Origin: Desulfuromonadaceae bacterium | GTDB lineage: Bacteria; Desulfobacterota; Desulfuromonadia; Geobacterales; Pseudopelobacteraceae | Direction: 5' to 3' | Length of the DNA: 64,000 bases | Assembly: GCA_028687585.1 (NCBI GenBank) | Contig: JAQTZV010000001.1 | Location: 310,001 to 374,000 of the forward strand | Shown here: piece by piece, positions 8,121 through 16,116 of the stretch | How the letters are laid out: the number at the start of each line of letters is the position of its first letter | How positions within the stretch are numbered: position 1 is the first letter of the stretch | The notes under the pieces: generated by a model | The model's database searches: none | What the model was told of the DNA's origin: nothing | The model's input: only the letters and a program-made list of their open reading frames with translations | Made by a program: the position numbers and the translations under genes

Positions 8121-9312
8121 CGGTGCACTCCGCGTCCTCATGATCGCTCCGACCCCCTATTTCTCAGATAGGGGCTGTCATGTCAGAATATATGAAGAGG
8201 CACGGGCGTTGACGAATTTGGGCCACGAGGTCTGTATCGTCACCTATCACCTCGGCCGCGATATGCCCGGGGTGCGGGTAGTACGCACACCGCGTATTCC
8301 GTGGTACAACAAACTTGAAGCCGGCCCTTCCTGGCATAAGCCGTATCTGGATATACTATTGCTGTGGAAGTCACTCGTCGAAGCCCGTTCGTTTCACCCC
8401 CACCTTATTCACGCCCATCTCCACGAAGGTGCCTTAATCGGCTCTGTTCTCAAACTTCTTTTACGTATCCCGCTTCTCTTTGATTATCAGGGCAGCTTGA
8501 CCGGTGAATCTCTTAATCATGGTTTTTTTCACAAATCATCACCACTTACATCTATTTTCAAGCGGTTAGAGCGTTTTATTAACCGCCGTGCTGATGCCAT
8601 GATTACCAGTTCTGATCAGGGGCAACAGGAGCTTGTGCGCGAATGGGGGATCTCGCCCGAGAGGGTAACCAATCTTATTGATGGTGTAGACACGGAGGTG
8701 TTTCACCCGTACTCTCAAAGCGAATCACGCCGGGAGCTTGGCATACCGGAAAATGTGAAGCTGGTTGTTTATCTCGGTTTGTTTAATCGCTATCAGGGTG
8801 TTGATCTGCTATTGGACGTTATTTCTCAGGTCAGGGCTAAATTTTATGATGTGCGCTTTCTGCTGATGGGATTCCCTGATGAGGAATACCGGAGAAAGGC
8901 GAAGGAAATGGGCATAGATGATGTAATCATCTTCACCGGACGAGTTCAGTATGAGCGCGCAGCGTTTTTTCTGAGTGCCGGGGATCTCGCCGTTTCACCA
9001 AAGCTGGCTCAAACAGAGGCCAATGGTAAATTGTTTAACTACATGGCATGCGGACTACCGACAGTAACGTTCGACAGTAACATCAATCATGAAATTTTAG
9101 GTGATTCCGGAATCTATGTTGAGCATGGAAACACCTCTGCGTTGGCTGATGCGATTGTTACTTCAATATACGACAGCGAAGGTATGATGTTGTTTTCTCA
9201 GAGAGTTAGAGACAGAGCAATCAACATGCATTCCTGGAACACCCGGTCACGGCAGTTGGAGTTACTGTATAGAGCGCTGTTAATATCGGGGCACGATACA
9301 AAATTTCGATAA
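8113..9312 (+). CDS. Family 4 glycosyltransferase (GT-B fold)
   Basis: This 399-residue protein starts at a TTG overlapping the previous stop, with AGGA ten bases upstream. The N-terminal half resembles the glycosyltransferase 4-like acceptor domain (MIAPTPYFSDRGCHVRIYEE). The C-terminal half is a group 1 domain with VYLGLFNRYQGVDLLL and the donor-site segment KLAQTEANGKLFNYMACGLP, including the EX7E-type acidic residue. It has no membrane segment, so it is a cytosolic or peripheral enzyme. It probably acts with the two upstream enzymes on one cell-surface glycan. Confidence 0.86.
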   Translation: MANGALRVLMIAPTPYFSDRGCHVRIYEEARALTNLGHEVCIVTYHLGRDMPGVRVVRTPRIPWYNKLEAGPSWHKPYLDILLLWKSLVEARSFHPHLIHAHLHEGALIGSVLKLLLRIPLLFDYQGSLTGESLNHGFFHKSSPLTSIFKRLERFINRRADAMITSSDQGQQELVREWGISPERVTNLIDGVDTEVFHPYSQSESRRELGIPENVKLVVYLGLFNRYQGVDLLLDVISQVRAKFYDVRFLLMGFPDEEYRRKAKEMGIDDVIIFTGRVQYERAAFFLSAGDLAVSPKLAQTEANGKLFNYMACGLPTVTFDSNINHEILGDSGIYVEHGNTSALADAIVTSIYDSEGMMLFSQRVRDRAINMHSWNTRSRQLELLYRALLISGHDTKFR

Positions 9313-9338
9313 AATATCTACCAGAGTGCTGAAAAATG

Positions 9339-9367
9339 TTGACACCACAAACTCAATTTGCTATAAA
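9339..9367 (+). promoter_or_regulatory. Consensus sigma-70 promoter of tRNA-Gly
   Basis: TTGACA (9339-9344), a 17-base spacer and TATAAA (9362-9367) lie 13 bases upstream of the mature tRNA 5' end. Confidence 0.85.
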
Positions 9368-9380
9368 ACCGTTCTCACAA

Positions 9381-9455
<75 letters not shown>

Positions 9456-9463
9456 AAAAAATC

Positions 9464-9497
9464 AAGGACTTAGCCACTACCGGTTAAGTCCTTTTTT
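9464..9497 (+). terminator. Intrinsic terminator after tRNA-Gly
   Basis: AAGGACTTA and TAAGTCCTT form a 9-bp stem around a 12-base loop, and the stem runs into a T-run ending at 9497. Confidence 0.85.
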
Positions 9498-9722
9498 GTT
9501 GTGTTTGGGGTTTTGTTTCCGTTGATGTTTCCGTTTGGCAAGGAATAACTCTGAAACTAAGGGCGTCATCTTGCAAACAGTGGAAACATTCACCTCAATT
9601 TTTTAAATAGCTCTATTGTCGACTCATAATTGAAAAACCCGCCTCCAATGAATGGAAACGGGCCTTACGTACTATTGTCTGGGATCTGGCTGAGCCCCAG
9701 GAAAATTTTTTAACCTGTAGAC

Positions 9723-11207
9723 TTATAACCTTCCAGGTTTTTTCGGGATAAGTAATTTCTTGTCATCTGCCGGATCATCAAAGGCATGGCATTCCTCCAT
9801 CTGTAATCTGGCTGCACCATAGTCTTCAAAGGAAACATTGAAGACGAACTCCCGCGCAAATGACATGACACTTATGAATGACTCCGGCTGCAGATGATTG
9901 GTCAATCGTTTAAGTGAGGCAACATATTCATTCCTGAACACCGAGGGGATGATAATCCGTGTTTCGTCTGCGGCGACCAGTTCAGAATTCATCATGGCCC
10001 GTGCTGTCCGTCCGTTTCCGTCATCAAAGGGGTGTACCTCGGCAACAAGAAACATTATCAGAAGAGCACGGGCAAACGGGTGCTCAAGTGACTTGTACAT
10101 TCCAAAGCCTTGCATAAGGGTGCCTTGAACCAGATCGGGATCAACAAAACGGGTGGCGCCGGCAAAGTTTGTTTCCTCTTTGAATTGCCCTGGTCTTTTG
10201 TCAGGTCGCCCGACCATGATGTCGGTGTGCCTGACACGCAGAAGTTCGATCAACTCTTCCGCTGTCCCTGGTGTTCGCCGCATGTTTTCCAGGCTGCTTA
10301 GCACCCGATACGTGCCAAGGATATCGTGTCCGTCAGCAGGACGTACCGCCGGGATCACTCCAGAATCCACTATTTCCTTTGCCTCGTCTACCTTGAACCG
10401 GGTTCCTTCGATGTAATTGGAAAAATATGCATCAAAGAAGGCAACAGTGTAAAATGCCGGTCCGGAACCGCTACTCGTTGGACAGTATTTATGCGGTTTT
10501 GCAGCCAGGACGGACCAGAGCGCTTCTACACGCGCCAAGGCATTCGGATCATATGGGGCGCCAAGCTGGTGCGCTTTGGCAATCGGGTCGGCGAGTGTGG
10601 CCTGGCGTGTTCTGAGCAATGTGCCGATAATCTCATCCAACTCGGCAAACTCTTTCTCCAGTCCCAGTTGTGGCGCAATGTGCCGGGCCTGGTCACGCAG
10701 CCGGTTGATCGACTTTTCTTTTTCCACGTTCAACTGCTCTGCCAGACGGCGTTCAAGCATCTCGCGCGGAAGGTTCTTCAACTCTCCACCGTTTCGTTCC
10801 CGTGACGGGGTGAGATTTTCAAGAAGAGCACGGGCACGGGATGACATGAATATTCCCAGCAAGGGGGTATCCCCTTCGACTGGAGTCGGTCCCTTTATTT
10901 GAATGAACTTTGTGCCATGCAGTTCGAGCGACCTGGGATATTCTCCGGTGACATACACCCGGCCAGCGGGAGAAACACGGCTTTCAAGCGCCGTACGATT
11001 GCTGACGACACATCCCGGCATGAGCAAAGACAATACCTGCAACCAGTTCTGTCGAATGATGTATGCGGGGTCGTCACTGGTATTGGTAGTGTAGAGTCTC
11101 GGGCCGATTTTACGAACACGTCCCGCTTTTACTTCGCGACTGATTGCCCCCGATGTATTCGAGTCGGAGAGAAACAGCATTGGTAATTTTTTCATGTTAA
11201 GCGTCAT
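9723..11207 (-). CDS. Fic-family AMPylase-like protein with AbiEi-like N-terminal domain
   Basis: The protein has 494 residues from the ATG at 11207 (GAGAG seven bases upstream). The first 130 or so residues look like the winged-helix and adjoining domain of AbiEi-type antitoxins (REVKAGRVRKIGPRLYTTN). A helical linker follows, then a Fic domain with the full catalytic motif HPFDDGNGRTAR near residue 392. An inhibitory-helix motif S-x3-E-G (SNYIEG) near residue 263 marks a class II autoinhibited Fic enzyme. Fic proteins transfer AMP or other phosphate-containing groups to protein hydroxyls. Placement at the element's tRNA-proximal end suggests a maintenance or defence role. It is monocistronic, with an AT-rich upstream gap (11214-11334). 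Confidence 0.85.
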   Translation of the reverse strand: MTLNMKKLPMLFLSDSNTSGAISREVKAGRVRKIGPRLYTTNTSDDPAYIIRQNWLQVLSLLMPGCVVSNRTALESRVSPAGRVYVTGEYPRSLELHGTKFIQIKGPTPVEGDTPLLGIFMSSRARALLENLTPSRERNGGELKNLPREMLERRLAEQLNVEKEKSINRLRDQARHIAPQLGLEKEFAELDEIIGTLLRTRQATLADPIAKAHQLGAPYDPNALARVEALWSVLAAKPHKYCPTSSGSGPAFYTVAFFDAYFSNYIEGTRFKVDEAKEIVDSGVIPAVRPADGHDILGTYRVLSSLENMRRTPGTAEELIELLRVRHTDIMVGRPDKRPGQFKEETNFAGATRFVDPDLVQGTLMQGFGMYKSLEHPFARALLIMFLVAEVHPFDDGNGRTARAMMNSELVAADETRIIIPSVFRNEYVASLKRLTNHLQPESFISVMSFAREFVFNVSFEDYGAARLQMEECHAFDDPADDKKLLIPKKPGRL

Positions 11208-11334
11208 GGGCAACTCTCAAAAACTGTATTTCATAATAATAGATACCACAAAAAGCAGATTTTATAAAGTTAAAGATAATTCGTAGTTTTAAGCTGTTCG
11301 TTTTGAGGGGTTGCCGTATAAACCAAAACGTCAT

Positions 11335-11649
11335 TCACTCCAGGATGCTGTCCAAAACACTGCTGCTATCCTTTTGCGGCGCAAATGCCGAATGGGTCTT
11401 TGCGCCTACTCGTTCAGGCGGTGTTTCGATACAAGTAGTATCAGACGGCAAAGAAACAGATGGCAGAGATGGTTCTGTTGTCGCCTTTCCCTCCATTAGC
11501 TGAAGCACCTGTCCTCCCTTCTCCGTGGAAAGAAATTGTTTCAACGATTCATGGGTAAAAGCCGCCTGTTTTCTGTTTTTCCGTAAGCGTTCAAATGCAT
11601 CGATGATGGCAGGATCATAGGTGCAGAGCTTAAGGGAGTATTGGGGCAC
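11335..11649 (-). CDS. ParR-like partner of the actin-type partition protein
   Basis: This 104-residue protein starts at a GTG (11649) one base after the upstream stop, with AAGGGGG just before. The first 60 residues (YDPAIIDAFERLRKNRKQAA and the helical LKQFL segment) have the size and helical pattern of ribbon-helix-helix or ParR-type DNA-binding adaptors. The C-terminal 40 residues are polar and probably disordered, as in ParR tails that contact the filament. Function is inferred from its place directly after an actin-like ATPase. I see no similarity strong enough to be sure from sequence alone. Confidence 0.6.
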   Translation of the reverse strand: MPQYSLKLCTYDPAIIDAFERLRKNRKQAAFTHESLKQFLSTEKGGQVLQLMEGKATTEPSLPSVSLPSDTTCIETPPERVGAKTHSAFAPQKDSSSVLDSILE

Positions 11650-11650
11650 A

Positions 11651-12538
11651 TTACACCCCCTTACCAAAGGCGAGTGTCTGAAAGCCCCTGGCATTGGCAT
11701 ATTCAGGTTCAGGTAGCACGATAACTTTGATGTTTCTTGCCGGTAAATCATTTTTCAGGAAAGCAGCCCCACCCCCGAACAACAGTACCTGATCAAAATC
11801 AGCATGCATGCCTACATGCGCCTGCAACTCTCCCTGAATATCTCTTATAATGTGCTCAATGTACGCAACGCCGGCTTCCTGGATCTCTCTGGTAACATCG
11901 TGGCGTTCAAAGCCATACTGCAGATATCCCTTCTCGATCAGGAATGCAATTTCAACCGGCGTAAAAGTTCCAGATGGTGCAAGATCTTTTATCCGAGGAA
12001 GCAGGAAGCTGGTCGCCATCTGGTGAACGCCACGTTTGTTAAGGGTCTTGCCGTGGATGATCTGCTTTCGTTGCGGGGAGAACAGAGTAAAGATGATGGT
12101 ATTGAACCCGATGTCGATGCCGAGAACATTACCAGTCGGTCTTTCCGGCAGGCCGTCCAGATAGTCCCTCAGTCCTCCCAGACCCTGCGGGAATACGGCA
12201 ACATCCTTGATGGACCCTCCGGTCAGCGACTTTGCCAAAGCAGGAACCGCTCCCCCGGGCTTGTGCTGCTCCTGCCAATAAGAATACGGAAGCCCGACGG
12301 CAAGGAGGATATCTCCTTCGGTATCGGCCTGCTTTTGGCACTGTTCGACAAATACCGGATAATAGCGGACCAGCTCTTCCATCGTTTTCAGATAGGAGGA
12401 ACCGGACGACATCAAAGAATCTTCCCCGACCAGCAGATTGTCACCGTTGTAACTAAACGCAGAGATAATCCTTCCCTTACGTTCCCCATAGATCCACTTG
12501 GCCGAAGAAAACCCGAGATCACACACCAGCACATTCAT
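11651..12538 (-). CDS. parM: ParM/StbA-family actin-like plasmid segregation ATPase
   Basis: The 295 residues start at the ATG at 12538, preceded by GGGGGTGG; a GTG 11 codons upstream has a badly spaced site. Actin-fold signatures are visible: phosphate-1 VCDLGFSSAKW at the N-terminus, phosphate-2 LGIDIGFNTIIFTLF near residue 150, and the adenosine-type loop LLFGGGAAF near residue 255. ParM proteins polymerise with ATP and push plasmid copies apart through ParR bound to the parC centromere. The arrangement parC-parM-parR here matches the R1-type order. A promoter-like box shared with two other operons lies 45 bases upstream. Confidence 0.82.
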   Translation of the reverse strand: MNVLVCDLGFSSAKWIYGERKGRIISAFSYNGDNLLVGEDSLMSSGSSYLKTMEELVRYYPVFVEQCQKQADTEGDILLAVGLPYSYWQEQHKPGGAVPALAKSLTGGSIKDVAVFPQGLGGLRDYLDGLPERPTGNVLGIDIGFNTIIFTLFSPQRKQIIHGKTLNKRGVHQMATSFLLPRIKDLAPSGTFTPVEIAFLIEKGYLQYGFERHDVTREIQEAGVAYIEHIIRDIQGELQAHVGMHADFDQVLLFGGGAAFLKNDLPARNIKVIVLPEPEYANARGFQTLAFGKGV

Positions 12539-12582
12539 ATCCACCCCCAGAAAGTAATGTGAGGCATTCACGCCTCCATACT

Positions 12583-12606
12583 AAATATCTATAGGGGGGG
12601 CAGGTT
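12583..12606 (-). promoter_or_regulatory. Shared promoter/operator box, copy 1 (partition operon)
   Basis: The minus strand reads CCTGCCCCCCCTATAGAT followed by ATTTAG, ending about 44 bases before the parM start. Near-identical copies in the same orientation occur before the AlpA-like gene and the transfer operon. TATAGAT could serve as a -10 element, and no good -35 box is visible, which suggests an activator-dependent promoter. Confidence 0.65.
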
Positions 12607-12741
12607 CAGGTGGCGAAAATGGTGCCGAAAATGGCTGCTTATTGGCTACCTTCCCATTATGCCGCATCTATGGGTGCTAATAGGTAGCCGAAAAAGAGCC
12701 AAATTCTGCCATCATCATAGAAGGTGGCGAAAATGACGCCA
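12606..12741. repeat. Candidate parC centromere: degenerate repeats upstream of parM
   Basis: A 136-base stretch without genes contains related words: GGTGGCGAAAATGGTGCC (about 12610), TGCCGAAAATGGC (about 12622), GGTAGCCGAAAAAGAGCC (about 12683) and GGTGGCGAAAATGACGCC (about 12723). There is also an inverted pair GGCTACCT/AGGTAGCC. In R1-type systems ParR binds repeats upstream of parM, so position and content fit a centromere and autoregulatory operator. Confidence 0.5.
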
Positions 12742-13362
12742 TCAATGAGCCATGCCGTCAGTCACCCGATTTTCGACGAGACGGTTCAATCTCAAGATGT
12801 ATTCATGCAACCTGTACGCTGACTTCAAAGCGTAAAAGGCATCGTCCCAGTCTTTTCCACGGGCTTCAATGCTCGGACATTCAGGGACAGAGGCCATAAA
12901 CGTTTTACGTTCGATATTCCAGTCGATTCTCAATGAATCTGGATGGGAGCGGAGTCGCTTCTTCTTTTCCTTTTTGGTCTTCCTGCCGTCATACATGCTG
13001 ATGAATACTTCCGGGAAGTCTCGCTTCAAGGCTGAATGAGCTTCACTTTCTTTTTCTTTTTCAGGAGCAGATTTCAGATCTGCCACCGTAGCTGCAGGAT
13101 CGAACCTCCAACCGAGACACCAGCGGCCAAAGGAAAAACCCTTTACCCGAAATGCATTCGTCAGTCTGGGATCAATATCGTATTGACGGCGATATTCGCT
13201 TCTTTCCATTACTGGAATATGCCCCGTATCACGCAGCAAGCTGTGAACGGAGTCGACACTGGTTTTCCTGAGCGCACGGGTGATCTCCACGACACTGTAC
13301 CCGTGAGAATAAGCATAAATGATCCGCCTGTTGAGCATCTCTTCCAAATCTTCAATCTTCAT
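12742..13362 (-). CDS. Hypothetical protein with possible N-terminal helix-turn-helix
   Basis: The protein has 206 residues, with a clear AGGAG before the ATG. Residues 15-45 (HGYSVVEITRALRKTSVDSV) read like a helix-turn-helix in which a repetitive helix is followed by a recognition helix. The middle is highly charged (EKEKESE and KKTKKEKKKRLR) and likely flexible. I recognise no family. It sits between the partition and replication modules in a set of small same-strand genes, so a plasmid regulatory or copy-control role is plausible but unproven. Confidence 0.6.
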   Translation of the reverse strand: MKIEDLEEMLNRRIIYAYSHGYSVVEITRALRKTSVDSVHSLLRDTGHIPVMERSEYRRQYDIDPRLTNAFRVKGFSFGRWCLGWRFDPAATVADLKSAPEKEKESEAHSALKRDFPEVFISMYDGRKTKKEKKKRLRSHPDSLRIDWNIERKTFMASVPECPSIEARGKDWDDAFYALKSAYRLHEYILRLNRLVENRVTDGMAH

Positions 13363-13421
13363 CTTTCTCCTCCTGGTTGTAATACAAACTTTTCTACAAA
13401 GACTTTCCTTAGAAAAGTTTG

Positions 13422-13910
13422 TTATTTGGATTTTTTGACAGATTTCTCCAGCTGCTTATTGATTGATTTCCGTTCAAGAGCCGACAATGCCAGGTACAAT
13501 CTTCTCCATTCTCCCCGTGTACTCCGAAGCATGTTGTAGGCAATCTGCCGGATGCGCTTGATCTTGAATTCCGGATAGTCGATGTGAAAATGGTCCCGCA
13601 GTCGTTTTGAAACTTCATAGGCTGATACCCGTGACTTCTTTTTATGCTCGTCAGGCAGATAGGAGTTCAGTATGTAGCGCTCAATCTTGCCGAAATTGGG
13701 AAAGGCGAGCATGAGTGCCCTCTTGTCGGGTTTGAACGACATGTTCATCTGGGCTACATACCATTCATCTGCCCATAAACGAGAAAGTACGGACAAGGCA
13801 TGTTGATCCCCCTCATTCAAAGGTTCAGACACCAGACCTTCATCAACCATCCGTTTCAGTGCTTTCAGTGATACAGGACGAAATTTTGCTGCTGCTTGCT
13901 CCAGATTCAT
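13422..13910 (-). CDS. Hypothetical basic protein of the plasmid backbone
   Basis: This 162-residue protein has GGAGGACACCA directly before the ATG. It is strongly basic at the C-terminus (LERKSINKQLEKSVKKSK) and mainly helical in character, with no membrane or signal segment. No family is recognised. It lies between the unknown HTH-like gene and the sigma-like gene, all on the minus strand with short gaps, so the three may be co-transcribed. Confidence 0.6.
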   Translation of the reverse strand: MNLEQAAAKFRPVSLKALKRMVDEGLVSEPLNEGDQHALSVLSRLWADEWYVAQMNMSFKPDKRALMLAFPNFGKIERYILNSYLPDEHKKKSRVSAYEVSKRLRDHFHIDYPEFKIKRIRQIAYNMLRSTRGEWRRLYLALSALERKSINKQLEKSVKKSK

Positions 13911-13947
13911 TGGTGTCCTCCTGTGTTATTTGATTATTCAATCCTCG

Positions 13948-14505
13948 TCAGGCGAGGCGCTTTGGATCAATAGCACCGCTATTGACAAGATTTCTGACGC
14001 GCTCAAGTGCCCGATTGAGTATGTCGCGAACGTTTGAAACCACGCAGCCGAGATGATCGGCGATTTCGTAGTTCGAAAGCCTTCCTTCCTTCCCGATTCC
14101 CAGCGAAAGGTAGAGGACTTGTTGTTCCCTCTCGGTGAGCAGATGACAGATTGATTTGTAGATAGCCTCTATGTCCGGCTGTTTTGTTCGCCTTCTCGTG
14201 CTTCTGCCAGATATGGAGGCAAGATCCTTGGTGCAGAGATGTGAAGGAATTGAGTTTGATCCATGGGTCAGGATGTCCGGCGAAGGCGTTAAAACACTTA
14301 TCTGGTTACGGAATACCTTCCAGAAGGCAGCTTCGAAACAAATGTGCTTCTGTTTGCTGCGGATAGCCGCAATCATTGCAGCTTCAAATGCTTCCTGCAT
14401 GAAATCGCGTTCTTCGTAGGGCGAGAACATGCGATATTTGGCGATATACCCCTTGATTACTGTCTCATGATCTTTGACCCATTCCGCCGCTTGTTGAAAG
14501 TCCAT
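13948..14505 (-). CDS. Sigma-70-like protein of the element
   Basis: The protein has 185 residues from the ATG at 14505 (GGAG nine bases upstream); an in-frame GTG at 14538 falls inside a terminator hairpin and is rejected. The N-terminal part has a region-2-like pattern (RDFMQEAFEAAMIAAIRS, then FWKVFRNQIS). The C-terminal part is a convincing region 4 helix-turn-helix: LTEREQQVLYLSLGIG followed by LSNYEIADHLGCVVSNVRDI. It could be an alternative sigma factor or a sigma-derived regulator for transfer genes, perhaps acting on the repeated CCTGCCCCC-TATAGAT boxes. That link is my inference. Confidence 0.72.
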   Translation of the reverse strand: MDFQQAAEWVKDHETVIKGYIAKYRMFSPYEERDFMQEAFEAAMIAAIRSKQKHICFEAAFWKVFRNQISVLTPSPDILTHGSNSIPSHLCTKDLASISGRSTRRRTKQPDIEAIYKSICHLLTEREQQVLYLSLGIGKEGRLSNYEIADHLGCVVSNVRDILNRALERVRNLVNSGAIDPKRLA

Positions 14506-14523
14506 GTTTGTTCGCTCCAGATA

Positions 14524-14565
14524 AAAAAAGCCGGCCACGGAGTCGTGCTCCGATGACCGGCTTTG
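14524..14565 (-). terminator. Strong intrinsic terminator in the leader of the sigma-like gene
   Basis: On the minus strand a long hairpin (AGCCGGTCATCGGAG paired with CTCCGTGGCCGGCT) is followed by a seven-base U-run and lies only about 20 bases before the sigma-like start codon. A smaller perfect hairpin (14571-14586, GCTCAA/TTGAGC) precedes it. It may end the upstream transcript, act as an attenuator of the sigma-like gene, or form the 3' end of a small RNA encoded in 14570-14690. Confidence 0.8.
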
Positions 14566-14689
14566 CGAGTGCTCAATGCTTTGAGCCTGGCCTTGCCAGA
14601 ATGAATTATTTAATTCAGCGATACGAGACGCTATAAGTCGAATTCAGCCGCGATATAGCCCATTTGGTGTGACTTTATCGGGTGGACTG

Positions 14690-15007
14690 CTACTTCAATC
14701 TGACGCCAAGGCATGCTGCTATGCGGATGATGTCCTGCTTCGATGCCGATTTGCGCAGATGATCCTCAACCCTTCTGCGCAACTTCACGGTATCCATCTC
14801 CGGCATGATCCGTCTTCCGCATATCTGAATAGAACCCTCTTCGGTCAGTGACACCGCACCGTCAGCACATGCCTGCCCAATAACGTTGATATTCGGAGTC
14901 CCTTTTCCGAGGACGAATGAACCTTCCGAAAAGATTACGGTCTGGCCTGAACGACGCAGATACGATACTACGGTTTTCATTGCTTCATCAGGGAACGGGC
15001 AGTTCAT
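14690..15007 (-). CDS. Hypothetical small protein next to the replication origin
   Basis: The 105 residues begin at an ATG with GGAGGG nearby upstream. The first half looks like a compact alpha/beta domain, and the end (KLRRRVEDHLRKSASKQDII) is basic and helical. There is no membrane or signal segment and no recognisable family. It lies between the iteron region and the sigma-like gene and may be a copy-control or origin-associated protein; this is positional inference only. Confidence 0.55.
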   Translation of the reverse strand: MNCPFPDEAMKTVVSYLRRSGQTVIFSEGSFVLGKGTPNINVIGQACADGAVSLTEEGSIQICGRRIMPEMDTVKLRRRVEDHLRKSASKQDIIRIAACLGVRLK

Positions 15008-15127
15008 CTATTTTCCCTCCTGTCAATGCGACGCCTCTTAATGGTTAAAGAATGGTTAAAAGAAGGTTAGGGGGGTGTTGATAATTTTCTAACTAAACGA
15101 TTGTTTTCAGAAATATGAGCACTGTCA
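15008..15127. other. AT-rich part of the candidate replication origin
   Basis: This gene-free stretch next to the iterons contains three close direct repeats of GGTTAAAGAA-like sequence (about 15041-15069) and an AT-rich block (GATAATTTTCTAAC and following). Both are typical of the melting region beside iterons in theta-replicating plasmids. I could not identify a convincing DnaA box. Confidence 0.5.
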
Positions 15128-15256
15128 GTCGGTCAAAGGTCAATAATCCGGTCGGTCTTAAGTCAATACTCTGGTCGGTCAAAAGTCAGTACCGGTCGGT
15201 CAAAGGTCAATAGTGGGTCGGTCAAAGGTCAATAGCTGGTCGGTCATAGGTCAATA
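15128..15256. repeat. oriV: Six iterons of a plasmid-type origin (oriV)
   Basis: Six copies of an 18-bp word, consensus GTCGGTCAAAGGTCAATA, begin at 15128, 15151, 15174, 15195, 15217 and 15239. The spacing of 21-23 bp is close to two helical turns. Copies 1, 4 and 5 match exactly; copies 2, 3 and 6 differ at one to three positions. The last copy overlaps the stop codon of the TrfA-like gene. Tandem, helically phased repeats beside a replication initiator are the hallmark of iteron-controlled plasmids. Confidence 0.93.
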
Positions 15257-16072
15257 CCTCCTGATGACCACGACAAGATCATCTTTGAACTCCCATGTTT
15301 CCACGAAACCGATTCTCCTGAGATGATCGAGTGCTTTCCTCAATTCCGCCTTGAAATGCTTTGCCGACATTTCTGAACCGCACAGCTTCAACAGAGTTTC
15401 GATCTTGACTGGATATGGTTTGCGATGGCTGGCCCAGTAGCCGAACAGCTTGGATGCAATTCCATCCGGCAATGAACGCCTGGTCTCCCAAGCCACCCTG
15501 GTCAGAAACTCCTCGTCGAACAGCAACTGCATCTCCTTGCCGACCCAGACTTGCCAGCGGGAGAGATTTTCATCCCGGTCGTTTCTGGACATAAACTTCT
15601 GGATCAGTGAGATGCTGATGAAACACTGCAGCCGTTTGGACTGAATTCGGAGGGCCGTGGCCTGCATACGGCTCAGGCAGGTCCGCAGCCGTTCATAATT
15701 CTGTCCCTTGATGGGCCACCCAAGAGCTTTGATGAATGAATAGGGAGTGAATTCGACACATTCACCCAAAGGGAGTTTCTTGATCAGATGCATGAGATGC
15801 ATCCAGACAAGTTCATCATCCTGGCGCAATTCTTCACCACGGTAGATGACCTGACCGTCTCCGATAACGGCTATTTCCGAATCTTTCATGAACACGCGGG
15901 GATGATTCCGGTTGCGACAGTTGAAGAGCGCTGAACGGAGGATCTCATTCGGCATCGCCCTTTGCACGTCAGACCATTCGGGCAGATACTTGGGACCTGA
16001 GGCAAGGGTTGTCAATATCTGTTTAAATGATTCGCCGGAATCGAAAATCAGTGGCTGTGAAGTGTCATACAA
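15251..16072 (-). CDS. TrfA-like plasmid replication initiator
   Basis: This 273-residue protein starts at a TTG with GGAGG six bases upstream. The central block, from ILRSALFNCRNRNH through VIYRGEELRQDDELVWMHLM to LGWPIKGQNYERLRTCLSRM, matches the TrfA replication initiator family of broad-host-range plasmids such as RK2. That family contains paired winged-helix domains binding iterons. Its own iterons lie immediately downstream, and its stop codon overlaps the last one. The protein would open the origin and load helicase. It suggests the element can replicate when excised, or is an integrated plasmid. Confidence 0.88.
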   Translation of the reverse strand: MYDTSQPLIFDSGESFKQILTTLASGPKYLPEWSDVQRAMPNEILRSALFNCRNRNHPRVFMKDSEIAVIGDGQVIYRGEELRQDDELVWMHLMHLIKKLPLGECVEFTPYSFIKALGWPIKGQNYERLRTCLSRMQATALRIQSKRLQCFISISLIQKFMSRNDRDENLSRWQVWVGKEMQLLFDEEFLTRVAWETRRSLPDGIASKLFGYWASHRKPYPVKIETLLKLCGSEMSAKHFKAELRKALDHLRRIGFVETWEFKDDLVVVIRRY

Positions 16073-16116
16073 TCGAAACCTCCAGATTCAGGAACAATGA
16101 ATATCTGCCGCAGCTT

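Noticed and set aside
9498-9722. Possible integrase remnant next to the tRNA
   Set aside because: No frame in this stretch shows recombinase motifs; only short repeated words are visible.
11804-12562. A 252-codon plus-strand frame across parM
   Set aside because: It is antisense to the actin-fold protein, which has intact motifs and a better start; the translation looks random.
15128-15256. Short regular repeats considered as a CRISPR array
   Set aside because: The units are 18 bp with only 3-5 bases between them and lie beside a replication initiator, so they are iterons.
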